Source: Larix kaempferi
Taxonomy: Eukaryota; Streptophyta; Pinopsida; Pinales; Pinaceae
DNA: 64,000 nucleotides
Direction: 5' to 3'
Assembly: GCA_027924585.1 (NCBI GenBank)
Contig: BSBM01000152.1
Location: 876,001 to 940,000, forward strand
In this document: one piece after another, positions 35,419-47,168 of the stretch
Position numbering within the stretch: the stretch's first letter is position 1
Layout of the letters: the number at the start of each line of letters is the position of its first letter
Notes under the pieces: generated by a model
What the model was told of the DNA's origin: nothing
Seen by the model: the letters and a program-made list of their open reading frames with translations, nothing else
Databases searched by the model: none
Made by a program: the position numbers and the translations under genes

Positions 35419-37059
35419 CTAAGTAATGCAGAAGTGCCAGTGCAACCAACTTAGCAGCTGACATGCTGGGCGGGTATTCTCGTCTGGCTCAACCGACTGC
35501 AGAAAAGTGAAGGTCCATGGCCTGAAACGGTGGCGACAGACAAGGATTTTTAGAGTGAAAACAAGACCCTTTCTCCTGTTGCGTAAGTCTTCCACATATT
35601 CGGCTACCGGATCATAAAACATCTGGTATGCTTCACCTGCTTCATACACAATTGCAGTCTTTCTTTCAGAAGAACCGTACGGATGCGGTTTAGTTCCCTT
35701 AGCACTCGTGCCTGCCTCCGGGGTAACGTACCTCTGACCAATCTCTTTCAAAACCCGAAGCCTGTGCATTTTGGAACCTCTGCATGACCCAGTGTTGAAG
35801 ACCCGGTTCTACCTTGTAACTCCAGGAGAAAGTCTCTCTTGTCCTCGAAAAGGGTCTGGGAAAAGCTGTTTTCCTTGAAAACCAGACTCCGATCTTGCAG
35901 AACTTGCACGAATCTCTACTTGCCTAGCTTGGTCACCCTCGAGCACCTCGATTGTTTGGTCTGTCGACTAGAGATATTGGCCCAGCCCGAAAACTTCGTC
36001 GAAGAGTCTATGATCCTCCTCGATCCAAGAGATGGATTCTGTATACGGATCCTGCAGGTTACTTTGGTCATCTCCTAGCCCTCCATCTATCTGGTCGATT
36101 TGCTATGAATACATGCCGGATCCTACGCCTTCCTTCCCACACTCTTTCTCATCCTCCGCCCAGGAGGAACATTCTGCCCGCTGGGGCTCTTCTGGGACCT
36201 CAAAAAAATTTATGACGTCTTCTAAACGATCTCTTTCATAGACATCATAATTGGGTGGATTGAGAATCCCATGGGGACCTTCAAAAACAGAAACCTCGGC
36301 AATCTGGTCGTAGTCTACCTAGAACAGACCGGCTTCGCCCTCCTCCAGTGTTTTGCTGAGCAGGTCATTTTTTTGCCTCTCGTGGGGAGGACTGGGATGC
36401 AGAACGGCCCTCCTTGGCTCATGTACCCTTTTGAACCTCGTTTCTTCTTCAACCCGCCCATCATCACTTGGACTTGATAGCTTCTCAGACATTCTGAGGT
36501 TCTCCTCAACTTCTACTTCATCCTTGAGCATAAGCTGCAGATTGGGCGACTTCCTCTCCAGAAGATGAAAAGACAAATCCGGAGGAAAAACAGACGCATA
36601 GTATAATTTTGCAGCGTTCTCTTGGGGATGAATCTCCTTGGGCATGTCATAGTAGAAGTTCGCAAACCTCCTATTAAAATGCGACATAGCTTCATCCTCT
36701 CGCCTCCCCAAGGAGTAAAACTCTGAAAGGACTAGGTCCCATGACCTTCTTTTGCCCCAGAACCCTAGAAAAGCCTCAGACAACGTCTCCCATGTATCAA
36801 TAGATTCAGGCTGCATGTGCCTAAACCATCTTTTCACATTTCCTTGGAGGGACTTTGCAAAATCTCTCATACAGACATCATCGTGTTCTATTTCAAAGAG
36901 ATCCAAAAAATGTTCGAAGCCTTGAACATGTTTTTCTGCGGTAATCCTCTTAGATTCTCCGTCGAAGACAAGGAGATGTTTATGGTACCCCGGAGGGAAA
37001 TCATGAAGGATAGGGGGCAACTTCAAGGGGCTGTATCTTGGTTGAGCTCTAAAAGGCAA
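35419..37059 (-). pseudogene. gag: Gag-like polyprotein, one frame with four TAG stops
   Basis: From the ATG at 37057-37059 the frame is open for 246 codons and contains a retrotransposon gag domain (LPPILHDFPPGYHKHL, then FAKSLQGNVKRWFRHM, FLGFWGKRRSW, FNRRFANFYYDMP). It then continues in the same frame through TAG codons at 36319-36321, 36103-36105, 35968-35970 and 35809-35811 to a terminator at 35419, about 547 codons in all. The extension is acidic, then basic, and has no zinc knuckle that I can see. Gag would form particles and package the RNA. All four stops being TAG is notable. They may be decay, or the first may be the true end. Confidence 0.8.
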
Positions 37060-37524
37060 CAGAATAGGGGTAGGCGAGATACCTTCGGCCTTTTTCTCGG
37101 AGGTCTCATAGAGTCAGTCATGATTTATACAGGGCTCAAAGGGAAGGACGGGATCGACTCTGGGGGGGGGAACGGGTGTATACTTTCAAATTCGAGTGAA
37201 GGATATACAAAGGAAACTCTCTCGTGATCTAGAGCTCGACGACGGGACAACAATTTTTTGGCATATATATATAAGGGTAGAAGAATACCGACACAGAAGA
37301 ATAGAGCTTCTTTAAAGAGATTGATACTTTGATACCTGGAATTTAATTCTTTGATGTCGAAGGTGGCTGGGATGGTTCTCTAGTGGAGTCTGCAGATCAA
37401 ACATTAAATAAATGAGTGGAGTCGCTAGGTGGATGATATGCAACTCATCTAGAGTCTGATCGTTGTTCACCATCAACAATCAGTTCTGAACCTTGTCGTT
37501 CTACCGGGACGATAAAAGAAACCT

Positions 37525-37542
37525 TCTCCGACAACAGCACCA
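37525..37542 (-). other. Primer binding site, Asp-tRNA type
   Basis: On the minus strand TGGTGCTGTTGTCGGAGA lies 3 nt inside the 5' LTR. It matches the Asp-type plant site TGGCGCCGTTGCCGGGGA except for transitions (C to T, G to A), consistent with decay of methylated cytosines. This sets the minus orientation. Confidence 0.8.
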
Positions 37543-37545
37543 TTT

Positions 37546-40500
37546 TGTTATCACCCAAATCATACCCCCTGAGTTGCGGGAGGGGGCAAGTCGGGGTAAC
37601 CACTAACCAACTTTGGACTAATGCTACTGGCCCAGCATAGTCTGAGAGGGCTCTCTCTACAATTGAACAAAAGACTAGAAATATTCAAAGGCGTCAACAA
37701 TGAACACACAGACCAGCCTCTCTGGCTTGGAAGATATTCAATTAAACAAATGACAAAAGGCCAAATTTATGAAGAGACAAAAGGTGCAGAAATTATGGGA
37801 AGGATAATCACAAGGAGAAATGAAATTGGACGATGGAGTCAAGGTATTACACATAAATCAGATAACAATGCCATGGTGTGAACTACTCTAACAGAGGCAA
37901 GGTAGCTGCTCGCTTGCCGTCGTAAAGATATTTCCTGGTGGTAAAAGAGGAAGATAAGAACAATCCATTGATATGAGCATCCAGCAAAGATGAATTCAAT
38001 ATCAACTTCAGTAGAAATATTTTGTGAACATCTGAGATAATAGTCGGAGCGAGTTTCCAAGAATTCAAAACTACTATACACTGATCTCAGACATAGAATG
38101 AAAAACATAATGTAAAAGCGTAATAGGAAACACATACACATAGGGAAAAGGAGAGAACTGACTACAAGTTCGAACGACACAGGAATCTCTGCAAGATAAT
38201 CTACCATAGGCACTGCATATTAGATTAACGTGAAAGTTCCAGAACTGGGCTCGCCCCTCGAGCCTTAGCCGAGTGATTTTCCAACCCTTAATTATTCTAT
38301 TACAAAGCTTTTTATAGGCTCTTGGCCTTGAATCAGTCCTTTGAAAACAAACAAAAATACGTTGCCACCTAGACAGTCCAAATTCGGAATATTGCATACG
38401 TGTCAAGCATGAAACAGCTTGATTAAGACAGGAAACAAAATATTATGAACAGGGTGCCACCTTACTGTGGAGTCTTCAAACAGACTTGCGTATCAAAGAA
38501 ATCCTCCGCCTTCATAGAACTGTCAGCCTCTGCTTCCCCCATAGGAGGAGGAGGTGTCGCCTCCTCAGTAGGAAGTATGAGATCATGAACAATCTCCATT
38601 CCTCGCTAGATGCCTCTTTCCCCGGAAATATCTTCTTTCTGACGCTAGATCCTCTTGGACACTTGCCATTTTTCCTCTTCCTCCTCGTCACTGCCGGAGT
38701 TGGATTCCTCGTGGTCGAATGCTATAGGAGATGAAGGAGCATGCTTTTCCTCCACCTCGGACCACGCTTGCTCTGGCATGAAAACCACTTCGGATTCCTG
38801 TTCTTTCTCCATGACCCAATCCCAACTGAAAGATGCCCCAAGCCGCCAGGTGTACCATCCTTTCTATGTGTCGAGTGGGTGAAAGAGCCATATCCATAAC
38901 TGCAGTGATGAGGACAACAGCTACGTGTGGCCACGATCGCCACGATAACTTGATCGGACTACCCAATTAAGTGGAAATGATGCCCCAAGTCTGAGCTTAC
39001 CTAAAACACGCTTGGAAAAACCTGCTAGATAGAAGGCGGTGCGAATGACGACGTTGAGGTGGCCTCCCTTGCATTGTCAATCATTTTGACAGCAGAAAAG
39101 ATCCCTTCCAGCCGCCTTTCTCCCTGACTTTGTTCACGTCACAGCCCCTCACTTCACTTCTCCTCCATATACCGAAAGACGTGGGTCACATCATCCACGT
39201 GGCCATTTGGGCTATCCAACCGTCCACATAAGTGACCTTCTTCCAGCTCGCGTCTCTATCATCTGCTGCTCCGGCCTTCTACATTTCCTAACATCTTTAC
39301 CATAGAAGACAAAATGGCTGTAACGTCCCCTTTCCCATAGAACAACAGGGAAGGAAACATTAACAACATACCGGGCTTTTGTAAATTTAGCCCCAATATT
39401 TTTGCATAAAAATAACTAACATTTTAAAACTTCTATATGCAAATTCGTTTCAATATAAACACAGTTTCTTCACGTGTCCAGCATACCCATCTCAGTCATA
39501 CATGTAATCAATCATTAAGTATCATATCATAAAACAGGATGCATTTCATTTCATTAACAGGAATAATTAATCCTTCAGATTGAATGCGTAGCAGAACACA
39601 GAATGTAAATAAATTAAATCACAAGAACACTTATCTCGAATTATAATGGTCCAAACGACTGGCTACGTGAGAGCAACGTTCCACCCAACCATAGATCTCT
39701 GTCCAGCCTGTATTCTTTCAGCTGAGAGATCACCCCCGAGCTGGGCTGTGTATCCACTAAGGAGGAACTAGATGGCTCACTCACAGTCAGGGTTTCACTC
39801 AAACAGCCATGCTAAGCCAACACACGGTTGGGTTTCTCAAGCATGCAATGGGAGATGGAGGAGGATGCTAGTCCACTGAGCTCCAACCCAGAGCCACATA
39901 CCCTTCAAACTAGACTCAGCAATCCCATCCTCTATTCACACATCCACAATCGGATTTCTCACAGCTTCGTTCAGCAAATAACCCAAATCCGTCACTCGTT
40001 TTCTGAGCTGCAAAAACTGGGTTTTCCCATGGCTTTTGGGGTAGCTATTGCTCCCAAATTCTCCCCAAGGTTCCTACCAATGGATCCCCCATTGGATTTC
40101 TCTGTCCAATACCAAATCGGGACGTTTTTGGCTTCCCAAAACGTGGGTTCTCTCACAGTCGCGATTTTTGTTTTCTCACTGTTGGGAGCTCGTTTTTTGG
40201 TGGAGAATGATGTCCCATATTTCCACAATGGAATGGGGATAAGGATGGAGCAACCCCCAAGATGTAGAGTGACTTGTGGGACAAGTCAAAAGAGCCCATA
40301 CCTTCCCATACGAATTTCAGGGCTGCCCATACTCCATCAAAGTCATGGGCTGAAATCTCAACCACTTCCTTACAATTGGCATTAATGTCACCTAAGGAAG
40401 TCAATGGGTTCACATAATGACAAATGGAAACCTATGGGTCACTCCCATAGCCCCCTCACCACTCCCTAGTGGATACACGTGGCCCCTTCTCATTCGTTGC

Positions 40501-42461
40501 CTCCGTAGCCAGCTTTGGTATTTTATATTGCATGATGTCTAATTTACATCCTATTACAATTTCCATGGCTTAAGAGCACATGGTATCAAAATATCAAATA
40601 CTTGCCCTTTAAATAAAATTCGGCTTTCACTAGCGGGGCCTTGGCCTTGAGCTCCACGCTAGGAAAACATACATCACATGTACACTTATTTACATTAAAG
40701 GCTGATATATCCTAAGGGTCAAATTGGGGGTATTACAATGGCATGGTAACTACCCCAGCTGGTCACCAAGCAGGAGAAACCGAAATCGATTCCCAGAAAG
40801 GTTCTCCTATTCGGTTGCCTTTACTAACTTTTGAGCCCTTCTTTAGCATGTTTATCACTCCTTGAGCCTTCTGCCTTCGCACCCATATGGCTAGGAGCGA
40901 TGTCTCCCCTGCTTACTTGTTTCAGTATCCTCCCCCCATCTGGGACCGAGGCCTGAAGTCACTAGTACCGAAGGAACCTGTCTCCTGTGGGAGGATACCT
41001 TTGGTCAGAAACTATTTCAAACTGGGGCCTAGTATCGATCCTTCTTCGACTTCGGGTGGACCAACGCTTACTTTGAACGATCGGCAGGGTAGGGGAGCTA
41101 TCCCTATTGTCAAGGTCAAACCCAAAACAGTCAGTTAAGGAGGTTCGCTGACTTACAAGCGGATTTTGGCGAAACAGGGCAACGACCGACCTCTCCGAGG
41201 AGACTTGCATCCTCAAATATCCGGGGCTTCGAGGGACGAACACCGAACAGGCCGTTCTGGACAGTGCCAAAACAAGTGCAGGACCCATAGCACTTTCTTC
41301 TCCTCGCTACTTCTGTGGAACTTTAATACTTCGGCGGGATTTGGTGACACGGGACTGAACTTTTGTACCAGGACAGAAAACCCCATGCCTCTGGAACAGT
41401 TTCAAACCTTGAATCTTGTAGGAGACTAGGTCTTCGTCGGCCTTCCCGGCGACAAAACTCGCGGTCTTTTTTGGCCTACCTGCGGCCAGAAACTGCCTGG
41501 AGCAGACAGGCCCCAGGGGGAATAAAAATGTTGCTTTTACCCGTTGACGGATATATATATAAATCGCGTGTGTTTATCCTTCGGGCTTATCTGTGAGCCG
41601 CCTACCAATCTCAGCCATTGATCCTTCACGTGCCAAATCTCTACCATCGGATCCAGCTCTCTCTTTAGCCACTGATTTGACCCTCTTTTCGTTTCTGCCG
41701 TTGGATCGTTCCATGTGTCCAAGGAGCGGTATCGCGAACATCCTAACATGGTTTTCAATACTGCTTTCCTTCCCCGCGACCGCCTCTGGTGGTGACATCT
41801 GGCAAAGGGGTTTCCTCGTCGCTACCACCCTCCTGCCTAGCCGGCGAGCAACTTTCCACCGAGAGGATCATCGTGGACCATCGATCTTCCTGAGGCTGAT
41901 CTATACCGTTTACCTTAGTCACATTGCATTTGCCATGGTGGGGCCCCTAACCTTGTTCGTAGGATTTTACTTTGCTCCTCTGAGCCATCCACGTGGCCAG
42001 AGCTCCGCCTTTATGTTTTGGCGGTATGACATGCTCATTGAAACAATACCTCTTACTGCCCATCCTCCTCGCGACGTGCTTCTCCTGCAGCCACGTATCC
42101 GACGGCATTCACCATTGTGACCACCCTTATGGCTATTTCTCGTGCGCTTTATCCCCGCGACTATCAACGAGGACCGTTGATCCATCTTGGGCACCCATCC
42201 GACAGTGGAAACTAGTGCGGTGGCTGCTCCGTGTATTATTTCCTTCGGACTATAGACTTAGGCTCACCTTTGGTCCATTTGGTCGCGTTTTAATGCGTTT
42301 CTTCTCCATTTTTCCATTACCTTGCATATTTAACACCCTTTTTTCATTCTCCTCACATAGTTTATCACCAGGTTAGGGAAACCAAGAGCAAAGTTTGGTT
42401 TTTTCTCAATATCCATTGGCTTTTCCCCCCATTTCTGCACTGTGAAAAACAGGTGCTAACA
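37546..42461 (-). repeat. 5' LTR of the gag-only element, carrying a solo LTR
   Basis: The LTR is 4916 bp, reduced to about 3492 bp without the insertion at 39319-40737 and its duplication, close to the 3473 bp of the other copy. A further small indel near 41140-41165 distinguishes the copies. Confidence 0.92.
39319..40737. mobile_element. Solo LTR (1419 bp) with duplication ATGGC
   Basis: The insert begins TGTAACGTCCCC and ends GTATTACA. It is flanked by ATGGC at 39314-39318 and 40738-40742, and is absent from the matching place in the other LTR (about 33383). There is no internal coding region, primer site or second LTR, so it is a solo LTR left by LTR-LTR recombination. A 185-codon frame inside (39828-40385) has no domain and I treat it as chance. 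The direction is not determined. Confidence 0.9.
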
Positions 42462-42466
42462 CAACA

Positions 42467-43062
42467 TATATTACCCTAATCTTTGAGTATACATATTGAT
42501 TCATTAAGATTTTGCATGACTCAACAAACTGTGAAATTAATTTAGATATTATGGGCACAAATAGGCTGCGTCATATTAACCCTTAGACTGTTGCAAATGG
42601 AAATCTCGATGTCTACATCATATTAACCCTAGACAGATCGTAAATGGAAATCTCGAAAACCGTCGACCACTAGCTACCTTGTAATAATCCGTCCTTAGCT
42701 TGCAAGCCTAATGGAAACTCGAGCAAAGTTATTCTCTTTACAATTATTTTAATCCTCTTCGTCGAGGCTAAGACTTGCAGGAGAACAAGTGAAAACAGTA
42801 AAACTCCAAAATGACATTAGAAGACCAGAGATTTATATCTAGTGAAAGACTTACAATGGGAGTTTTTTTTCTCATTGCCGTGTAGAATATATCACAATCA
42901 AAATTCAAATGCAATCTAAATTATTGTGTAACCGTAACCGTAACCCTAATGAGGTAGAACTTGCCTTTCAATTATTAATTAAAAGATCTCACCCTTCAAC
43001 TATTAAAAGAACTCATCTTTGAACTTCCCTCTGAACTCCCACTTCCTCTTCAACTTGTCTTT
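42467..43062. other. AT-rich right flank of the gag-only element
   Basis: No gene seen. A short imperfect duplication (CATATTAACCCTTAGAC / CATATTAACCCTAGAC, then GTAAATGGAAATCTCGA) lies around 42570-42660. Confidence 0.5.
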
Positions 43063-43415
43063 TAATTTTTTATTTTCATTATATAATTGTTCAATTTGAA
43101 TTTTGAACAATTGCTATAAATAAATTTGGAAAGTACACTTGTCTCATCCTCCTGCAATCTAAAAAAACATAGGTGCTAATCCACTTCAAACTCTAAGAGT
43201 CAGCTTATTTTTTCATATTTCTTTTTTTATGATTGTTTTGCTACCAATTATCCATACACCCATGCATTAGCGACAAGTTATTTTTTATATTTCTTTTTTT
43301 AAATTGTTTATATCAAATTTTGAACGACAGTACACTTGTCCCATCCTCCCTCAATCTAGGATGATAAATAATCCACCCCAAAATTCTAAAATATAAATAC
43401 CTATTAACGTCATAA
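43063..43415. repeat. About 130 bp dispersed unit, two copies
   Basis: Two copies (about 43063-43198 and 43270-43415) share AATTTTGAAC, CTTGTC.CATCCTCC and an AATCTA...CCACCCCAAAATTCT type tail. A third copy lies at 47000-47168. Confidence 0.6.
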
Positions 43416-43851
43416 GATATTAAATAAACCAGGAAAAATACATATTACAATGATTTTAATATATTCTTAAATGGTGCCGCAAAATGAGGTGCCGAAAAGG
43501 CAGTCGTTTGCACATATAGAAGAAAATCACATCGGTACTTTGTTTTGGAAATATGCGTCGTGTTTAGGGTATCTTTTATCAGTCAGTGCAGAGCGATAGA
43601 TCAGAATCAAATAGCCTTGTATCATCCCGATTCCCAGAGAAGACTCACAATGCTAAAGTGGCTTGCAGTTGTATCAAACAAATGCACATATTATTTCTGT
43701 GGCAGTAACAGTTCCGCATCCTCTAAGTGACGTCGAAAATTTGTAGGATGGCTAGCTATTTGTTCAACACGTGCAATAGTAGTCAATAACGGCAGGGCGA
43801 ACTAGGAAAACCTGTCAGTAGATAAATTCATAAAGTTTGGCATTTGTTCTG
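43416..43851. other. No gene supported
   Basis: A 61-codon frame at 43545-43730 has no recognisable domain. Confidence 0.4.
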
Positions 43852-45520
43852 CTGGCTTGTGCCAACGACAAGGAGATCTACGTTACACGAGTAGGATAGT
43901 TGGATTATGAAATTGGGTATTCAACATGTATTCCCTTTGGTTGGAATTGAAGTGGTTTGGACAGAGGTGAGAAGCTTGCATTAGTTCTTGAAGGTGTCCA
44001 TGAGTCTAATAAACCAAAAAGCAAGAGGGCTAGAAAAGAACAGTTGCCATGGCTAAATTCTTCTTTTGTGGGAAGACCTCTTTGGGGGGATTTATTGGAA
44101 CCTGAAAGATTTCTCATCCGTCAGTGACAACACCGCGTCTGTGTGCGGGTAACGTCACGACTTACGAAAATCATGTATATCCGTACTGGTATCTGGGTGC
44201 ATCTACATCCAATCCGGTATATAAATTTTCGCAATGCATGCATCGTTTGCCATAACTTGGACCATTCCATTCAGGAGTGCCCGCTTATGGCCTTGAGGCG
44301 TAAGCCAAATGGCCCCACCCTTCCAAGACCCTTCTACTCGAAAGCTTAGTAGGTGTCCGATGTAGGTGAAGGTATATTTGACAAAAGTTTTGTGCAAGGG
44401 GGAAAGTGCTAATTCTCACCCTGCAAAAACCCTAACTCACAAGCCTCCAACCTCTGAGGCCTCATTTGCAGCCGACCTAGTAGATCGTTGGCTTCCGAGG
44501 CCTCCAGGATCTCTTTTGGTTCCATGCATACAGATTGTGGTAGCTAACGAGCCTCGTCTTCGTCGCCGCTCCTTACGTCTCAAAAATTGTGCTCTCTCCA
44601 AATGATTGAAACAAGGGACTTTCAGTGATTTTTGGCCAACACAGTGTCCACTAGGTCCTCTAGGAATTCCTCGAAGTACTGAAAACAACGAGGTTGAGAT
44701 GGATGAGGTCATTGATTTTTTAAAGATGAAAGTGGCCTCTTGGAATATCGGGCCTAAACAAGATGAAAGGAAACAATTTCTCATGTGCATTAGCAAAGAC
44801 TTGTGTTGGTCGTTCTTGACCCAGATTGTCAACATTTTAGAGTTGGCAAATATTTATGCCTCCAACGATGCGAATAAGTTTGTTTTCTTTTGGTGGTTAA
44901 TTGCGAATGACCTACCCAATCGGCTCCAATCTATTTTTAAAGATTTCAATCTGGTAGAGTTATAAGAAGACAAAGAAATCCCACTACATGCATGTATGCT
45001 CGTTGGGAAGAGACAACCTTGGTACACACTAGTATGTTTGTTGTGGAGAAACAACTTTGATATACTCAAGGCTCGACATGCCGTATATGACCCTAATCAT
45101 GACAAATAGAACCAAAATTCTATATGGTAGAGTTATACGAAGACAAAGAAATCCCACTACATGCATGTATGCTTGTTGGGAAGAGACAACCTCCGTACAC
45201 ACTAGTATGTTTGTTGTAGAGAAACAACTTTGATATACTCAAGGCTCGAGATGCCGTATATGACCTAATAATGACAACTAGAACCAAAATTCTATTGAAC
45301 TATGGTTTGTGGGATAATTTTTCGCAAAGGATTTGAAAGAATGCACTAGTAAATGGGTATAACTCTTTGAAAATCAAAAACTTTTTTTTACTAAACAAGA
45401 GATTGCCACTCCATGTGGACATTGCCACACCTTATACGACCACGAATCTACTTGGTTTTTTCTTTGGGGGAGTAGAGCATGTGCATATGCTTGGACCCAC
45501 TATATTTTGAGAACCTTTTG
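43852..45520 (+). pseudogene. LINE-like element remnant (copy 2)
   Basis: The frame at 44143-44349 has an intact CCHC knuckle, CIVCHNLDHSIQEC, following WVHLHPIRYINFRN, as in plant LINE ORF1 proteins. Further on, 44606-44965 contains ANKFVFFWWLIANDLPNRLQ, and about 45390-45500 contains CGHCHTLYDHEST followed by ACAYAW. Together these resemble the zinc-binding end (zf-RVT) of LINE ORF2, whose pattern is an aromatic WLL..LPT..RL and then C..C...E...H. RT and endonuclease cores are missing, so most of ORF2 is deleted. A 173 bp duplication lies between the last two pieces. The first 680 bp match 14528-15296. Confidence 0.5.
44950..45295. repeat. 173 bp tandem duplication
   Basis: TGGTAGAGTTATA begins copies at 44952 and 45125. 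Both run through AAACAACTTTGATATACTC to an ACCAAAATTCTAT end. Substitutions and a small indel separate them. Confidence 0.92.
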
Positions 45521-46669
45521 ACATCTTCAAACTCCTCTCCAAGCTCTCTTACTCATGACAAATCATCGATTAAATTTTACCCAACCTTATTCGTGCTCTT
45601 ATTCTTGTGTGTGACCTTGGGATGTTTTCTAAGGATGTTTACCATCTTCAAAGTCCTAGCTATATTGCATCTGCATGGTATAGGATTTTATTCTCCCAGC
45701 ATGTAAGTAGGTTAGGATGGATTGTATGGTGCAAGTATGCCATATCTAGAATTGTAGTCTTTTTATGACGTTATGGGCTCTAGCAAAAAATATAAAGTGG
45801 CCACAACCAAGTTTTGTGCTATGGACTATAATAAAACCTAAACTACAAAGATTTTAATGGGCTCCACATACCAAAGATCACAAAACCTAAACTATAAAGA
45901 TTCTCCACTTATTGTTGGAAGATGATGTGTATTGACCAAGAGGTTCTCAATTGTGTGCTTGATTAAACTCGCTAAAAACAAGTGGCATGCCACTAAAGTG
46001 TTTTTCAAATCCCTTGCTACCAAAGAGGCTCAAGAATCGACTTTTTTCTTTGCAGAAAACAAGGGTTTAGATGACCTTCCAGGACAAAAATAACCATTAT
46101 TATGTAGAACACTATACGATGGTGTTCTAATTTCAAGGGTTTCCAAAGGAACAAGAAGTTGTTTCCCAAACATGCACTGGCAATGGACCTTACATGTTCT
46201 TTGACGATAAAATTCACCATGTGATGAAACCCTATCTTTATATGAGCTAACTACAACCCTTCATAAAATGGACAATAATAAGGTTTTGAATTGAATAGCT
46301 CTTGATCTAAATTCTAGATCAAGAGGCTCTTAATAAAATACCAAATGACCAAGGATTATAATGAATTTCTATGCAATCGATCCTTGGGAGTAGGAATTAA
46401 CAAAGTGATCATCTAATTCATAACCAAAGTAGAAGACTCTTAGACTAGCACAACCACTTAAGCTGTGGTTGGTGAACGTCGATATGCCACCGACCACAAG
46501 TGAAGTGGTTGTTGCCAAAAACATTTTAGTTTTTTTAAAAATGGTAACGTGGACTCCAGAGTCTCAACTGTATTCTCTATATGCCTCCTAGCCTCCTTTA
46601 AATAGGATCTAAACCTAATTGATATCTATTAGACATTCTTCTAGTTAAACTGGTTCAACTACTCGTTAT
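45521..46669. other. No gene supported
   Basis: AT-rich, with a few 60-75 codon frames and no domain. It may contain the LINE 3' tail. Confidence 0.4.
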
Positions 46670-46734
46670 TGATGTCTAGCTACAAGCTATCACCAACCTT
46701 CTTCTCGTTATTTGCAACAAACGACCATCAGCTA

Positions 46735-47168
46735 CTAGTTATTTTTTATATTTCTTTTTTTATAATTGTTTAGCTACCAGATATCCATGCCTAGCTACAT
46801 GTTATCACCTAGCTTCTTCCAGTTCCATGAACTTCCAGTGTTATCCATACATCCATGAATCAACTAATTTTTTTTTCTTCTTATTTTTATAAATTATTAT
46901 TCAGCGACCAGTTAATCATGCCTAGCTACATGTTATCACCCAGCTTGTTTCTCTTATCTTACATGAACTTCCCGAGTTATACACACATCCATGCATCAAC
47001 TACCAATATTTTTTATTTCTTTTTTATAATTGTTTATTTCAAATTTTGAACAACGCCCATATTATCAATTTGGACAGAAAACTTGTCCCATCCTCCTTCA
47101 ATCTAGGAAAATCATAGATGGTAGTCCACCCCAAAATTCTAAGATATAAATGGCTATTGGCGTAATTA
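46735..47168. repeat. Imperfect tandem repeat, about 131-146 bp, plus shared unit
   Basis: CTAGCTACATGTTATCACC recurs at 46791 and 46922, each preceded by a T-rich ATTTCTTTTTTTATAATTGTT type segment. A third T-rich start lies near 47010. The last portion (47000-47168) matches the 43.1-43.4 kb units. Confidence 0.75.

Larger units (their letters stand above)
31610..42461 (-). mobile_element. Complete non-autonomous gag-only LTR element (TR-GAG type)
   Basis: Two long direct repeats (31610-35082 and 37546-42461, the second enlarged by a solo LTR) flank a 2463 bp interior. Target duplications CAACA lie at 31605-31609 and 42462-42466. The primer site and gag are both on the minus strand, so the 37546-42461 repeat is the 5' LTR. 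Only a gag-like frame is present, with no protease, RT, RNase H or integrase. Long-LTR elements carrying only gag are known in plants as TR-GAG elements; this fits that class. Mobility would need enzymes from a related full-length element, probably of the Tat/Athila branch judging by gag and primer type. Confidence 0.9.

Noticed and set aside
39828-40385. 185-codon frame inside the 1.4 kb solo LTR
   Set aside because: No domain, fully inside a solo LTR, and LTRs of this kind rarely code.
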